Both the position numbers and the translations under genes were made by a program. A stretch of 64,000 nt of DNA from Viscum album. Its lineage: Eukaryota; Streptophyta; Magnoliopsida; Santalales; Viscaceae. How positions within the stretch are numbered: the stretch's first letter is position 1; each line of letters starts with the position of its first letter. Below, piece by piece: positions 1 to 12,292 of the stretch. Location of the stretch: contig OY728122.1 of NCBI GenBank assembly GCA_963277665.1, forward strand, positions 2,124,450,024-2,124,514,023. The letters run 5' to 3'. The notes under the pieces were generated by a model, which worked only from the letters and a program-made list of their open reading frames with translations, searched no databases and was not told the origin of the DNA.

Positions 1-219
1 GCAATTACTCTGATATTATTTTGACTGAGTTGTTTACCTTCCTTTATATCTGATTATTAAATTCGTGTCCAACTCTAGCCAACCCCCTCCTTGCTACATC
101 TGCACTGCTGTATTTGTTTATTTTCATATGATCCATTTTTTCCTGCTGCATTTTGAACTTCTGCATTTTTTTCCTGCATGAACTGCTGCATTTTGTCCTG
201 CATTATTTCTTGTATCAAT

Positions 220-566
220 AGGTATATGGGTTGGGTTGGTCTGGGTTATGGGTAGGGTCTGGGTCGGGTAGGTCTGTAATCCTCGGGTTGGGTCGGGTCT
301 GGTTGTGCGTCCCTCGGGTTGGGTCAGGTCTGGTTGTGCGTCCCTTGGGTTGGGTCGATTCTGACCACTCAACCCGAGCTGATTGACCCAACCCACAAAT
401 TGTTGGGTTGGGTTGGGTCCTTTTGTCAATGCATCAACCAACCCGGACCCTACGGGTCGGGTTGGGTCGGGTCATCTGGTCATGCAGTTTGTGACCCGAC
501 CCGAAAAGTTTCTTCTGGGTCGGGTCCAAAACCCCCTACGACCCGACCCAACCCGACCCATGGACA
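220..566. repeat. GGGTYGGGT-rich block, hAT-like non-autonomous element end (tentative)
   Basis: The left half (220-355) is dense in GGGTTGGGT/GGGTCGGGT on the plus strand. The right half (361-560) carries the same motif on both strands, ending with CCCGACCCA repeats. Read on the minus strand, the right edge starts TAGGGGTGTCCATGGGTC and runs into GGGTTGGGTCGGGTC, which resembles the ends of some plant hAT miniature elements. The left edge (TAGGTATATGGGTTGGG) could be a decayed partner. I found no matching 8-bp duplication at the two edges, so the boundaries are uncertain. Open frames rich in Asp-Pro-Thr-Arg here are translated repeat, not genes. Confidence 0.45.
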
Positions 567-631
567 CCCCTATGCCCAGGTTCAGCGTGAACCGCGACGA
601 CCAAATCCAGGTTTCGAGATCTGAGTTTTAA

Positions 632-900
632 TTTCAATTAATATAAATAATTAATTTAATTACAAAATATAAATTAAATTAATTAATATATTAATTGTGG
701 ATTAAAATAAATAAATTTTAATACTCAGATGAAAATTAATTCAATTTGATTATTAAATTAAATTAAGTTAAATTAAGTTAATTTTGATATTAAAATTAAA
801 TTAATTTAACTTAATTTTTAATTAATTATTTGAATTTAGTTATTTAATTTAATTTATAACCTTCATACCTATTTAATGAAATTTAATTTTATCGCGCATT
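632..900. repeat. AT-rich low-complexity stretch (AATTAAATTAATT-type)
   Basis: Almost pure A/T built from shuffled TTAATTTAA, AATTAAATT and TTAATTATT words, with many short self-complementary stretches. No coding potential. It separates the GGGTCGGG block from the 40-bp repeats. Confidence 0.7.
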
Positions 901-1148
901 ATTTACCCGCATTCTGGTATTGAGAAATGACCCATGTATGTTGAATTTATTTAATCATTTATTTATTTAATTATTTAACAGCGTGCGATGATTATAATTC
1001 ATTAAATAGATAGTCTGCACATTGTCTTTATATTTTGGTTAAAATGTATAAGGGCCTACGCACCTAATATTTATATATTGTACATTTATACCCGATTCCT
1101 CATCGCCTATGTGCGAGTTATTTTGTACCTCATATGAAGACGATGTGA

Positions 1149-1268
1149 GATGAAGCGGTACTCTAAGAAGATGCATGGATCCCACCAGGATGAGGTGGTA
1201 CTCTAAGATGTGACATGGACCTCACCAAGATGAGGTGATACTCCAGATTACAGGCGGACATACAAGAT
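1149..1268 (+). repeat. Three-unit 40-bp tandem repeat
   Basis: Units begin at 1149, 1189 and 1229 with GATGARGYGGTACTC-type sequence (the third is GATGAGGTGATACTCC), giving an exact 40-bp period. The first two also share CATGGAYCYCACCA in their second halves; the third diverges after about 18 bases. No reading frame is maintained. Probably a tandem duplication in a decayed LTR or other element. Confidence 0.75.
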
Positions 1269-3799
1269 GAGGGTAAGCTGCATCAAGACTCATGCTTCAA
1301 CTCAGGTATGACGCCCATAGGTCATTTAGATGCTCAAGACCAGTCAGGTAGTAGTTTACCTTTTTTCATTTATTTATTATTTTATGCATTTTAGTACAGC
1401 GGGAAAATACATAAAATAATAGATAATAAAATGAATAAAGAAGCGGCATATGTTATTCTATTAATGTTTTGTTGTGAGCGTGACAACATAGATGAACAAG
1501 TTTAACACAAATGGATTACATTTATCAAGAGAAAAACCCAAAAACCTCATATAAATATTAATTCATTACAGCCTTCCGTCATTCAGGTTTGAACAAAACC
1601 AGGTGTTTGGGGTTTTGTTCCTGCCATAGCTGGGGGTTCCTCTTACTATTGGGGAGTTCTTATTAGAATGGTGGGTTGACTTAAATAAAATTTCAGCAAA
1701 GAAATAGCCACAACTATCTTGTTGTAATTTTAGAGGCAAGCATTGAGTAAATCAAGAAATGATTTTTGATGTTGGGACTTCACTCAACAGATCAAGGAAC
1801 CATGAGTTAATTGGGTTGTCCAACCAAAATCCATCCTTGGACCCTTCAAGTAGTGGAGTAGCTATAACTTGTAGAATATGAGGGAGGTTCATGGATCATT
1901 TCTCCTAAAATACTCAAGAGTATTCCAATTCTAGTACAGAGGGTTCCTAGAATTCAAAAAATTATTGGGAGACATTTAATGATTAAATTAATCACAAATG
2001 TCACATTTGGTAATCAACATTAAAAGTACAATATGCTAAAGTTTATTTTTGTAGAAAAATGGAAATTAATACCACAATAAAATTGTGATAAATATTAGAA
2101 AAAGTTAATGTCCATGAAAGAAAAAAATTCCAAGTGTAGTATAGGTGCTTTCACACATTACTACTGTAACATAAATTCAAGGTGCTTGTGTCCCAACCTG
2201 TTAAACCACCTCAAGAAGCGAGAGTGTAAAAATTTTTACGGAAGACTCATGAATTTATCATATGCTAGTTCTGTCATAATGTTATCATCAACTTTTTAAT
2301 ATTAGTTACAGTCACTAAATCCTGACATGGATGATGTTACATGTAATCTCATCTCCAAGAAGTTTTTAAAGGAGAATGCTAAGAAATATTTGAATGTGAT
2401 GATGGAATTCACTTTGTGTATAGTGAAATACAATTCAGAATCTTTCATGGAATCTCATTCTTATATCATTTACACCCAATTACTCTAGTTTCATTTAAGG
2501 ATACAAACAAACAATATAGAGTAAGTGCTTCATTACCATTAAGGTAACATTATCCAAGTAATAAGAATATTAAAGAAAGTATCATATTTTGTTCTTATAG
2601 AAAATAAATTGAATGACAAGGCGAAAAGGCCAATGGAAAGTTATGCCGAAGGAAACTTTTTCAATTACTTCAATGAAAATTGGTTGGTTATTTTACAAGA
2701 GGTTATTTTCATTACAAATAATGAAATAAATTTATGGAAGTTTAAAAATGCAATAGACTGAAATATTAGAAGAAAGCACCTGCTTGTCATTTAGGTATAT
2801 TGATCAATATAAATTAATGATTCTAAAATACTTCTTTTGTATTGAATATAGTATTCCAATAATTTATGTTTATTCAAATATAGTACCAAGTAAGTATAGG
2901 AACATTATAAGAAGAAAAGTGTCTTCTCCAAGAAGCTGAGAAAGGGTGATTCCTAAGTCAATGGTGTGGAACACATAACTTGTAATTGCAAAGTGATTGA
3001 TTCAAATTGAAAAAGTTGTTGAGTATAACCAAAAAATTTATGTTACATTCCCTTTTAGACATAATGAGACATTAGTCCATGTTTTGAAATTAATTTTGTT
3101 TGTGGTGTAACATACTCAACAAATAGTTCAGACATACTTGAATGAAAGGCAATACATGATGAATATAAAATGTAAGACCTACCCAGTTGTAGCAACATGA
3201 TTCTTTTTCAAGTAAAACTAAAAGTTGATGTCAATGATATAAAAAATATGGTATTTGGGCTCAGCACAGCTAAACACCTTTGGTATTGTTGACATCTTTA
3301 GTTTAGACAAATAAACCATTAGAAATAAAGGTATGCCACAAAGCTTCCGGGTTAGTTCAATAAGAGAGTGTGAACTATTACAAAGGAAACATAGAGGTAA
3401 AGATACTTCATAAGATTCCTTTAAGTCATTAAGGAATGTACTAGTGAAGTATATGTTTGGTCAGAAGATATGAGTTGCTTCAGATCGACATGCCAAAGAA
3501 TATCCTGACCAAACATTCATTGATCATAATAATGTAGCATGGAGTAATTCCTAAATGCCTATTACCTTATCTATATCATGAAATTGATGTTTATAAGGTG
3601 GATAGATGATGATTCTTACATGTTAACATTGATCAAAAAAATATTTCATGGAGAAATTCCTAAATTCACATTTTATACATCAAAGTTATGATGTATGGAG
3701 TACCAATGTTACAACCTACAGTAACTTCCATCAAATTTAAAGATGTGATTTGAAAATAACAGCGAAATTCCATAACCAATATGCCAACTAAAAATGACA
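1269..3799. other. Unassigned AT-rich DNA, probably decayed 5' part of the copia element
   Basis: I recognise no gene, RNA or clear repeat here. All frames are short. By position, the lost gag, protease and integrase of the copia element ending at 5633 may lie here, but I could not read convincing motifs. Confidence 0.4.
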
Positions 3800-5633
3800 A
3801 ATGGATATCATACGAGTCTTAGTATGATGAAAATCTATTATATCATAGATCATGTGTTAGGATGTAAAGAGTTTGTTAAGATATAAAACATGCATAAATC
3901 TAAACACATGGTGCATCTAAATAAATATCCTAAAAATGATTAGGATATTACATAAATCACTAATATAGAAAAGATGTAGTCAAGTATTCAACTAAATTTC
4001 TATATAAGAGTGCACATCTCTATTAGTGATAGTGGGAAAAAGATTGACTTGGGTTAAGTTAATGCTTGAGATGCACATATGGTTGACATAGGAACAAGTT
4101 CCACATGTACATGTGGAATCAACATGTTCCGGAGACACATACTGTGTATGAAAGAGAAACCATGGTGATGGTTTTATATTCACCGCTTTCGGTGATGAAT
4201 TATTCATTAATAATAATAATTCCTACAAGTAAGCAGTATATGGCGATGAGCTAAGATTGAAAAGATCAACTAAAATTCAATTAATGGATTCTATGTATCA
4301 AATTTCAAAGGAGATTATAAATTAAATACTGTAGTGGGTATTCAAATGAGATGATACATGGATGGTACAAGTGTGGTACCAATATGGATCGATTGGTTAT
4401 ACCAAGTTGGTATTGCTAAATCTATTTGAATTTTACTTGTCATATATAACCTCTAAGATCATCAAATTGGTTATTGCATGTCATAATCAACTTTCATAGA
4501 AGGTGTTTATACGATGCAACTAGAAAGGGATGATAACACCATCAAATGCCAATGAATGTTGCAAGTTACTGAAATCCAGTTCTGGATTAAAGTAAGCAAC
4601 AAGATCTTAGAGCATTCATTTTTGAATAAATATTTGACTCATGTTGACCAAAGGTTAGTGGGAGTGACAATGTTTTCCAAGAGAAATATGTTCGACAACA
4701 TATGGAAAATAGATCTTGATCTTGTAGTTAGATAAGACCAGGTTAAAATTAATTCTCTTGTGATTGACTTAAAGTAGTGACCTAAGTTCTAAGGAACATG
4801 ATCTACTGAGGTAGATCCATAGGTTGATTGGTCATAGTCAATCGTACGTATAGTGACAATGTATTGAAAAATACATGTTGGAACAATTAAAGTTCATGAT
4901 TTTTTCCAATGTCACATGGTTTAATCTCTCCAGGTTAACATGTTTGGAACATTGGAGGAGATTAAATTTGTGAATTGAGATCCATAAGCTTCAACAATGG
5001 ATCAATCACATATTCCATGTTATGTACTATAAATGATATTTCTAGGATATAATTTAGAGTAGGAATATATCAGTTATATCCATGAGAACTGCAAGAGATT
5101 CATTTAGCACTATCATCTTGTACTTTACAAATGATATATACCTGGTATATGGAGAATAAGGTATACTAGTTTTTTTGGGACACAAAATATTAATCCTTAG
5201 ATCAATTTGATCTAGTATCAAAGTTAGGATAAGGTGATGAGTGATTCAAGCTCATAAAATCTAGTGGTAGCCATAACTACAAATACCGATTACATTGCAG
5301 CTTCTATGGAAGCTAGGAAGTAGTTATTAGTTGCATCAATTTTCTCCAGTTCTTATATTTTCACCTAGTGAGAAAGTATTATCATAATTTAAATTATGAT
5401 ATTCTTACTAGCCAAGTTGTCAAGTTATGAAAATGTACAAAAGTGATATACTCGGGGATACCTTATCTTGAGAAGTATTACTCAAGGATATGGGGTCGCA
5501 TACAATAGATATGAAACATAACAAAAATGTGGCAGGCCCATTAGTTAAAGCCATTACATAGCAGAAGAATGATCTTTATCATGTGAGTATCTAAAAAGTT
5601 TGGTTAGCAAGTTGCATCTAGTGCAAGTGGGAG
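3800..5633 (+). pseudogene. Ty1/copia reverse transcriptase-RNase H remnant
   Basis: Heavily decayed 3' part of a copia polyprotein. Near 4570-4620 the reading resembles the RT block YGLKQASRSWN. Near 5010-5035 MLCTINDI matches the copia block MxCTRPDI. Around 5160 a GYxVFLGxxLISW-like block is visible, and at 5265-5330 VVAITTNTDYIAAS corresponds to the RNase H block VVALSTTEAEYIAA. Near 5510-5570, NKNVAGPLVKAI resembles the C-terminal NxADPLTKAL signature. The reading needs several frame changes and contains stops. It ends in the purine tract AAGTGGGAG at 5625-5633, immediately before the LTR. The integrase and gag are not readable. I am sure of copia, less sure of the lineage. Confidence 0.75.
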
Positions 5634-7188
5634 TGTTGAAATAGTGGGTTCCCTAGACCCAACTATGTAGTACTTTTGATTACCATATCATGTGTATAGT
5701 TAGTTATAAATGATGTCATATTACCATTATAGTGTTGACTTTTCTGCGTCCACTATTATAATTTTAATGTCCAAAGATTAATTATTGTATCGAAAGGTTA
5801 TAGCAGATCCAAATATAATGATAACTTAGAGATACTATGACATTAATATTAAATATATGTTATATGGTCTAGATTCGTCTTACTGACTGGACATAGTATA
5901 TGTTTGACTATTATGTGTTGGGGTCCCAAAAGCATTGAGACTTTTTCTCATGAAGTTCATACTTGGTGATCTCTAATAGTGAGATCATGAGGATAGACCC
6001 ACCAATAGGAACACCACATGTTTTGGGTGTCATTGGTTGTTCATATCTATGGACATGTGTATAGGTATCATGACTTGAGATCATTATTAGTGTGAACCAT
6101 TTGATTATGTACTTTGATACAAGAAAAAAATGGTATTGAAATTGTGGAGAGGTAGCTTGTGTTGGGCGAGTCGTTGGTGGTATGACATTGGTTGAATGGT
6201 CAAGAAAGGATTTATCGCTTCCAAGTTTAGGAAGTTATATATCTCAGGAATAGTTTATTAGGATGGTTCTGCCTTCATAAGTCTTTTTCTATTGAAGTTG
6301 AAAGGAAAATACATCCGGTAAGATAAAAAAATAGTAAAGCAAAAAAGGGGATGACACTAGTGTGTGTCCTACTTTATCAGATATTTAATGACAAAGAAAT
6401 TATATTACACAGTCAGTGTTCGTAGGTTGGTTGTCATTGCTAGGACAATCCTTTTCTCTTTAGGGGCTATAATGGGTTTCTAGACTCTGCTCTTGGTCTA
6501 TGGATTTATTCAATGCTATCGAGATAAGTTCCTAGAGGGCCACACACAATAGCATATTCAAGAATCCACCCTATTTAGTTGAATATGTATATGGACATGG
6601 TGGGCCCACCATGGGGATCGAGTGTTGTCCAAGTTTTCAATCCCCAGAAGAATTAAATAAATCCATTAATATTAAATTTATGAATATTTGGGATTGAATT
6701 AATTTAATGTTTTTACAAGTTTAGTATATACAATAAAATATTAATCGAACGAATATTATTTTAGTATTCAAGGTTCATTTAATATTAAGCGGGACAACGA
6801 GTCGAGTTAATTAACTCAAGTTCTATCACGTAATATATATATATATTACATGTATGTGATAAATTAATAAACAATATTGATGTAGTTTAGTTCATCAAAA
6901 TTATTTATTTAGTGGACATTTAAATAAATAGGGGTCGGGGAACCCTATAGAGTATTTATCAACTCCGCTATAAATATAGGACAAGGCTCTATCACTTGGG
7001 TGGATAATCAATATTCATTCATTTCATGGAATGAAATCCATACCATCTCTCTCCTCCCGCTATTTTTAGAGATAGGCTCTCTATCTAATAGGATCAGACC
7101 GTTGGCGACGACAAGTTCCGTCGTCCCGCCGAATTTTTTTTAAAATCCCTAGCCCACTGACTTCCGCCGTGAGCCCCAAATTATTTCA
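5634..7188 (+). mobile_element. Ty1/copia 3' LTR
   Basis: Starts TGTTGAAATAGTGGG directly after a polypurine tract, as copia 3' LTRs do. The proposed end is ATTATTTCA at 7188; its complement TGAAATAAT echoes the start. The length would be 1555 bp. Inside are a TATA box (6969) and a C-rich region near 7040-7180, as expected for R-U5. No partner LTR is in the window, so the left part of the element is missing or lies outside. The right edge touches the LINE remnant directly. The start is firm and the end is a best guess. Confidence 0.65.
6969..6976 (+). promoter_or_regulatory. TATA box of the copia LTR
   Basis: TATAAATA in the context GCTATAAATATAGGACAAGG, about 30 bp before a plausible start of the R region near 7000. 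Core promoter call by motif and position only. Confidence 0.5.
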
Positions 7189-7189
7189 C

Positions 7190-9240
7190 TCACTCACCTT
7201 GGACTTTATAGACCAATAAAGATTGGTAGGGATGGATATGTTCCCTCACATATTCTATATGCTGATGACATCCTTCTGTTTGGGTAGGCCTCAAAGAAAA
7301 CCATATCTTCCATTAAATCATTTTTCACTCATTATGAGGAAGTTACTGAACAAGATATAAGTTGAGATAAATATTTTATTGTTTTTGGTTATGGTATTAA
7401 AGTTGTTAAAAAAATTTAATTATTACTAGACGTGGTGTTAAGAAGGGGTTTCTTCTATTATTTTATCTTGGTGTTCCCATATTATGGGCAAGGCCAAGAG
7501 AAAATATTTGGAGGGAATACACTCCAGCATTGTGAATCAAATGGAAAGGTTTAATGGAAAAGCCATGTCTATGGATGGAATGGGTTTCCTTCTCAAATCT
7601 ATGATCAAATATAAGTTTTTTACTCCTTACCAATTTACAGATGGTCAAGAGGTCTTATCACGGAACTTCAGGGCATGATCAGGAATTTTGTTTGGACTAG
7701 ATCAACTTATGGAAAGAAATTAATTACTATTTCATAGAAGGAGAGTATTAAACCTATATACATGGGAGGCCTTGGGATCAAAGAACTCAGAATATTTAAT
7801 GACGGTATCCTTGGTACATTCACATGGAACCTGATCCCCAATGATGCATCCAATAATTTTATGTCCACCATATTTAAAGGGAGACTTATAAATGAATATA
7901 AATTCTATTTTACATCCTCTTTTTGGCCAGCTATTAAACAATATTTTCAGAGAATCTTGTTTGAAACATAGTGGTTGGTAAGAAAAGACTCTAAAATCAA
8001 TTACTGGAACACCAATTGGATGGGAAAAAATCTATAGGATAGTGTCAGAATAACCCCATATTCAGTTAAAATGACCATTTCTTACTTTCTTACACAACAA
8101 CAAACTCATGAGAGTATGGCGAATACATAGACTAATATGTAAATTTATAATTATGATATTATGGACTATGAAACCATTATATTGAAACAAAAATGGAGTG
8201 GGAAGTTCAATACCAGGGATAATTATAGGATATAATGCAGTACCTCCCTCAGAACACCAAAGTGTCTTATGGATTTTAGAGCACCATTCATACAATCCTC
8301 AATATTTTTTCTTCTATGGAGAATCTAAAAAAATTGGATTTCCACTCATGACCAGATTAAAAAAACAGGGCAACACATTATGTTAGCATGATTTCTTTTC
8401 TTGAATGTTGAAAAGGATGCCCAACATTTATTTCTGAGTTGAGACTTTTAAAATAAACTATGGACATATGTTGGATAATTATTTGGGATGACCTTTGAGA
8501 CTCATTAATAGGTACCTGAACTGCTTGAGAATATTTAAACTGCTGGCCACAGTGAACAGGTGAAAAAAATCCTCCTAAAAGTAGTGGATTCGATATTCTA
8601 TGTTGTGTAAACTACAATTAATGCAATGATTTTCAATTATAAAGATCCAACTATTTATATTGGAATGATTGTGATGATAAGGAGGCTTACACTACCTTGG
8701 TGGTGAAAATAAGAGGCAAATCAAATTTCTATGATGATTTGAAAATTATGCACCTCTTGGGTGTGACAAGCAGGCTCATGAAACCAAAAATTCTTAAATA
8801 TATAAGATGGTTACCACAAATTAATTCATGGATAAATGTCAACGTGGATAGAGCTACTTCGGGCATGTTGGGACCCTCATGTTTTAGAGGTGTTTTTCGA
8901 ACCTACTGAGGCTTTGTCAAGGGATATTTATACCATTACATTGGAATTGGAGTAGCCCAGGAAGCTTAGGCCATTTTTTATGAAGTCTGATATTCCATTC
9001 AATATAGCTAGAGCTGTTTATGGATTAATATTGACTCAGAAATTATTATCAATACTTTTAAAACAAGAATAAGTAATGTTCCATGGAAAGTTATTCCTCG
9101 TTGGATTGAATATCTGTGGAATATCACCCAATTCAATATAGTCATCTCACATGCATATAGAGAGGAAAATAATGTGTTGGATTCCCTATCAAAAAGGAAA
9201 TCATGGATATGAACAAGATCTGGTCTTTCAAGACTCAGTA
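7190..9240 (+). pseudogene. LINE ORF2 remnant: reverse transcriptase C-terminus, zinc-finger region and RNase H
   Basis: Around 7255-7275 the reading gives FYADDILLFG, the catalytic YADD box of plant L1-type reverse transcriptases. It is followed by SFFTHYEEVTEQDIS, a YLGVP-like block near 7470 and GGLGIKELR near 7765. Near 8190-8470 is the degenerate region that normally holds the zf-RVT zinc-binding motif. From about 8815 to 9210 an RNase H domain is clear: NVNVDRATSG, GFVKGYLYHYIGIGVAQEA and, near its end, ISHAYREENNVLDSLSK. The whole 2 kb has many stops and several frame changes. The endonuclease and N-terminal RT are absent, consistent with 5' truncation or loss at the abutting copia LTR. 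A dead copy. Confidence 0.85.
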
Positions 9241-9339
9241 CTATTATGCTCCAATAGTGAGTGCAGATATGGATGGTGTAATACACACCCATTTTTTTAA
9301 TATTACCTTTTAACACTTATATTTACTTGATACTTTTTA

Positions 9340-9885
9340 GTAAATTTTTCTGAGTAATTTCTTCAACCAAATGCTAATATTTTGGGTAATTATCCCTATT
9401 CCACAATACCATTATTCAATCAAATACCCAATTTCATCAATTCATTAACTGACCACATTAATTAATCAAATTTAGGAATTCCATTTTCAAAAAAAAACTA
9501 GAAATTCTTCAATCACATACATGAATTTGATATCAATAATATGGGATTTGAATTATAGACCTCCTACCTCGATTTTTTGATGGACGATCACCCAATGGAA
9601 ATCCCCAAAATTGAATAGCATAAAGATGTAGATCTAGATCCAAATCTAAAATCCCTAAATCAAGATTTATGAAAGAAAGATATCTTAATTATAAATATAG
9701 ATCCAAATTCCTAGATTTGGATTTCCCAAATCTAGATGTAGATATATAAAAAGATAATATTACTTCCAACCAAAAGAATGAGTGAAGTAGGATGAATGGG
9801 AAAGTGATTAGACATGATCCAGTTAAAAGGAGAGGATAAGATCTTCAATACAAGCTTTGAATCATGAAGAACAGAGGTTAGGAAG
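9340..9885 (-). mobile_element. Antisense fragment of a G1-related gypsy LTR
   Basis: Read on the minus strand, the sequence follows the LTR of the G1 element: an AAGATCTTATCCTC block, TTGATTTAGGGATTTTAG, ATATCTTTCTTTCATAAAT and the donor-like GAGGTAGGAGGT. These occur in the same order as in G1 (10390-10690). It stops against the plus-strand LTR that begins at about 9889, leaving two related LTR pieces head to head. The boundaries are approximate. Confidence 0.6.
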
Positions 9886-9888
9886 GAT

Positions 9889-12288
9889 TGTAATTAATTC
9901 AAAGAGCTCCAAAATTGTGATATACATCCTAGGTTTAAATGGGGGTCGAAATTGGTGAGTTTCGGGGGTTTCAGGGGATTTTAAAATAATTTTTTGGCTT
10001 AATTAATTATTGTGCATGACTTGTTAGGTAGGGGAGGAAATTTTGGACTAAACATGTGCCAAACATGCTCCTGTAATTTTCTGGGTGTTCAGTTACTCTT
10101 ATGAGGGTGCAAGAATTGAAAAATTGTGCACTAACCATGTAATTACCTACTATCTAGGGTTGCATGGTTTTCTGGGATGGGGTGTATGGTTTTACCTAAC
10201 CATGCACCAACTATTCACAACCATTTTCTTTCATTTTTATCCAAATTCCTCACAAAACAACCTAATTTATAACTTGAACAAAAATTACTCAAATAAGGAC
10301 AAAAGAGTACCTGAAAACTAGCCCGAGTCAACTAAAAAAGATGTTGGGATTTACACTCTATATTTTATGTTTTTCACCCAATTTATTCCCCATTTCTTCT
10401 CCTCTTAACCATAGTTTTGATCCTATATGACCAAATCTTCCAAAGGATAATTTGATTCTAGGATATTTGAAGCATAATTGATTGCTGATCAAAGCTCTGG
10501 TTAAGTCTAAATCTCACCTTGCTTCTCTTTTCTGGATTAGGGATTGTATCTTTGGATATCTCTTTCATAATCCATAAAACCGTATTTTTTGGTGGATTCT
10601 AGATTAAGGATTCATGGGGTTATTAAATATGGATCTTTGGATAAGGTTTAGAGTGCATTCATCACCATAATTGAGGTAGGTGGTATACTATTTATATTCC
10701 ATAGTTTTGTTATAGATTTGTGTGTGTGTGGTTGTGATATTAATTCCCTCTTGATGTGCATTTGTTTCCTTGAGTAAGAATTAATGAAACAATTGGATAA
10801 GTGATGACTTAAACCCTCTCATGATTCTCTTGGGATGTATTCAGTTTGGTTAAAATGATTTAGGTCCACCCATGTGGTTCACCAACATTATCGAGCTTGG
10901 AAAATGGTAAAGTTAAGCCTAGAGTTGATTGTGGGGAAATAGATCCAATGATAAATGCATATACTTGATTATTTGGTTTCTAATAGGAACTAATGGTAGT
11001 GGTGTCTAGTCATTGGATTTAGCATAATGGATTTTTTTAAATGTGAAAAGGGATAAATAGAATAACTTGAATTCATTAAATGACATGTGGTTTGTAATTA
11101 AAATGTATAAATGGGATAATGCCAGTGAATTGATAAATTATGTTAAATGGGTTAATGTAAAGGCATTGTTTATTATACTAAATGAGTAAAGGTAAGAAAA
11201 GGGAAGACGAGTTAAAAGGGATATTATAGGAAAATAGTAATTTTAATATGGGTTAAGGCTTCATGGTGATTTATATGTTAATGGAATTGTGAATTAAAAA
11301 TGTTATAAGACCTGTTATGATTGGTTTTTATATGGTATATGTGGTGAAATGATACATAAGCATGTTCACATGGCTTGTTAGTGTGGGATAAAGGAATAAG
11401 GCTCCTCCCATAGGTTGGGTTTTATTGATGTTCTAAACACACCCCTAGAATGCATCAGTTAGGTTGATAGACTGACGCTCTAGGACCTAATGGTTGCATT
11501 AGATGAAACTAACTAGCCCAATGCTCCATGGTAAGTGTGATTTAAATGATTGTGAAATGGTTTTCCCTATTGATATAGGGAACTTGACTTATTAATTATG
11601 CATGGTAATTGATTGAATTGGGATGTGTGTAAATAATGTAAATTCCCAATCCATGAAACAAATGATGAAATTGTCTAATGTAAATATTTCTAACTAATAT
11701 ATCCAGAGTTGTATTTTTTTTACCTTGTCATTTATATATTACTTTCATGCATTATCTATTTAAAATAGATATTGTTTATACACTATTGGTGTTGGCCTAT
11801 AGAGTTGTACTCACCCCCTGATTGGGCCGCCGTTGGGTACCTGTGCAGATTTCATGCTTGTATGTCAGAACAAGTGAAAAAGACCTATGATGGGGAGTTG
11901 AGTTGGGCAAGGGACATTCTTTGATGTTGATCTAGAGTTAGAGTCAGGTCCCATTTTGGGGATTCTTCTTTCTATCATTGTTTTGGGATTCCTTTCAAAC
12001 TTGTTACAATTAGAATGTCATGGAATGTTTACTCTTTTGGTTGTGGTTTGTACTCTGATTGGGATTTGGTTATTAATGAATAATCCTAGTTTATTGGTTA
12101 TTGTTTCCTTTGTTTTTTATATTATCTAATGCAGATTACTCTGAAAAAGAGGGGTTAGTCTTCCCACATGATTTATCAAACCCTCTCTACTAGTCAAAAA
12201 GCTCTTGCCTATGGGGAGGTGTGCTAGAGGTCATGTGGTGACTTGAATCAGAGAACCATTTTGTGGCTTCTAGGTCATGGATGTTACA
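9889..12288 (+). mobile_element. 5' LTR of Ty3/gypsy element G1
   Basis: Pairs with the LTR at 19340-21685. Shared landmarks in the same order include GGATTCTAGATTAAGGATTC / GCATTATAGGTTAGGGATTC, GAGGTAGGTGGT (10673 / 20068), AAAATGGTAAAGTTAAGCCT, GGGTACCT and the end sequence TTACA. The proposed start TGTAATTAAT and end GTTACA give the TGTAA...TTACA terminal inverted repeat typical of these LTRs. The first 100 bases align poorly with the 3' LTR, so the start could be off by that much. Divergence is high by eye, indicating an old insertion. Confidence 0.75.
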
Positions 12289-12292
12289 AAAG

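Noticed and set aside
124..631. Three open frames of 80-105 codons rich in Asp, Pro, Thr and Arg
   Set aside because: They are translations of the GGGTCGGG repeat on both strands; no domain and no splice context.
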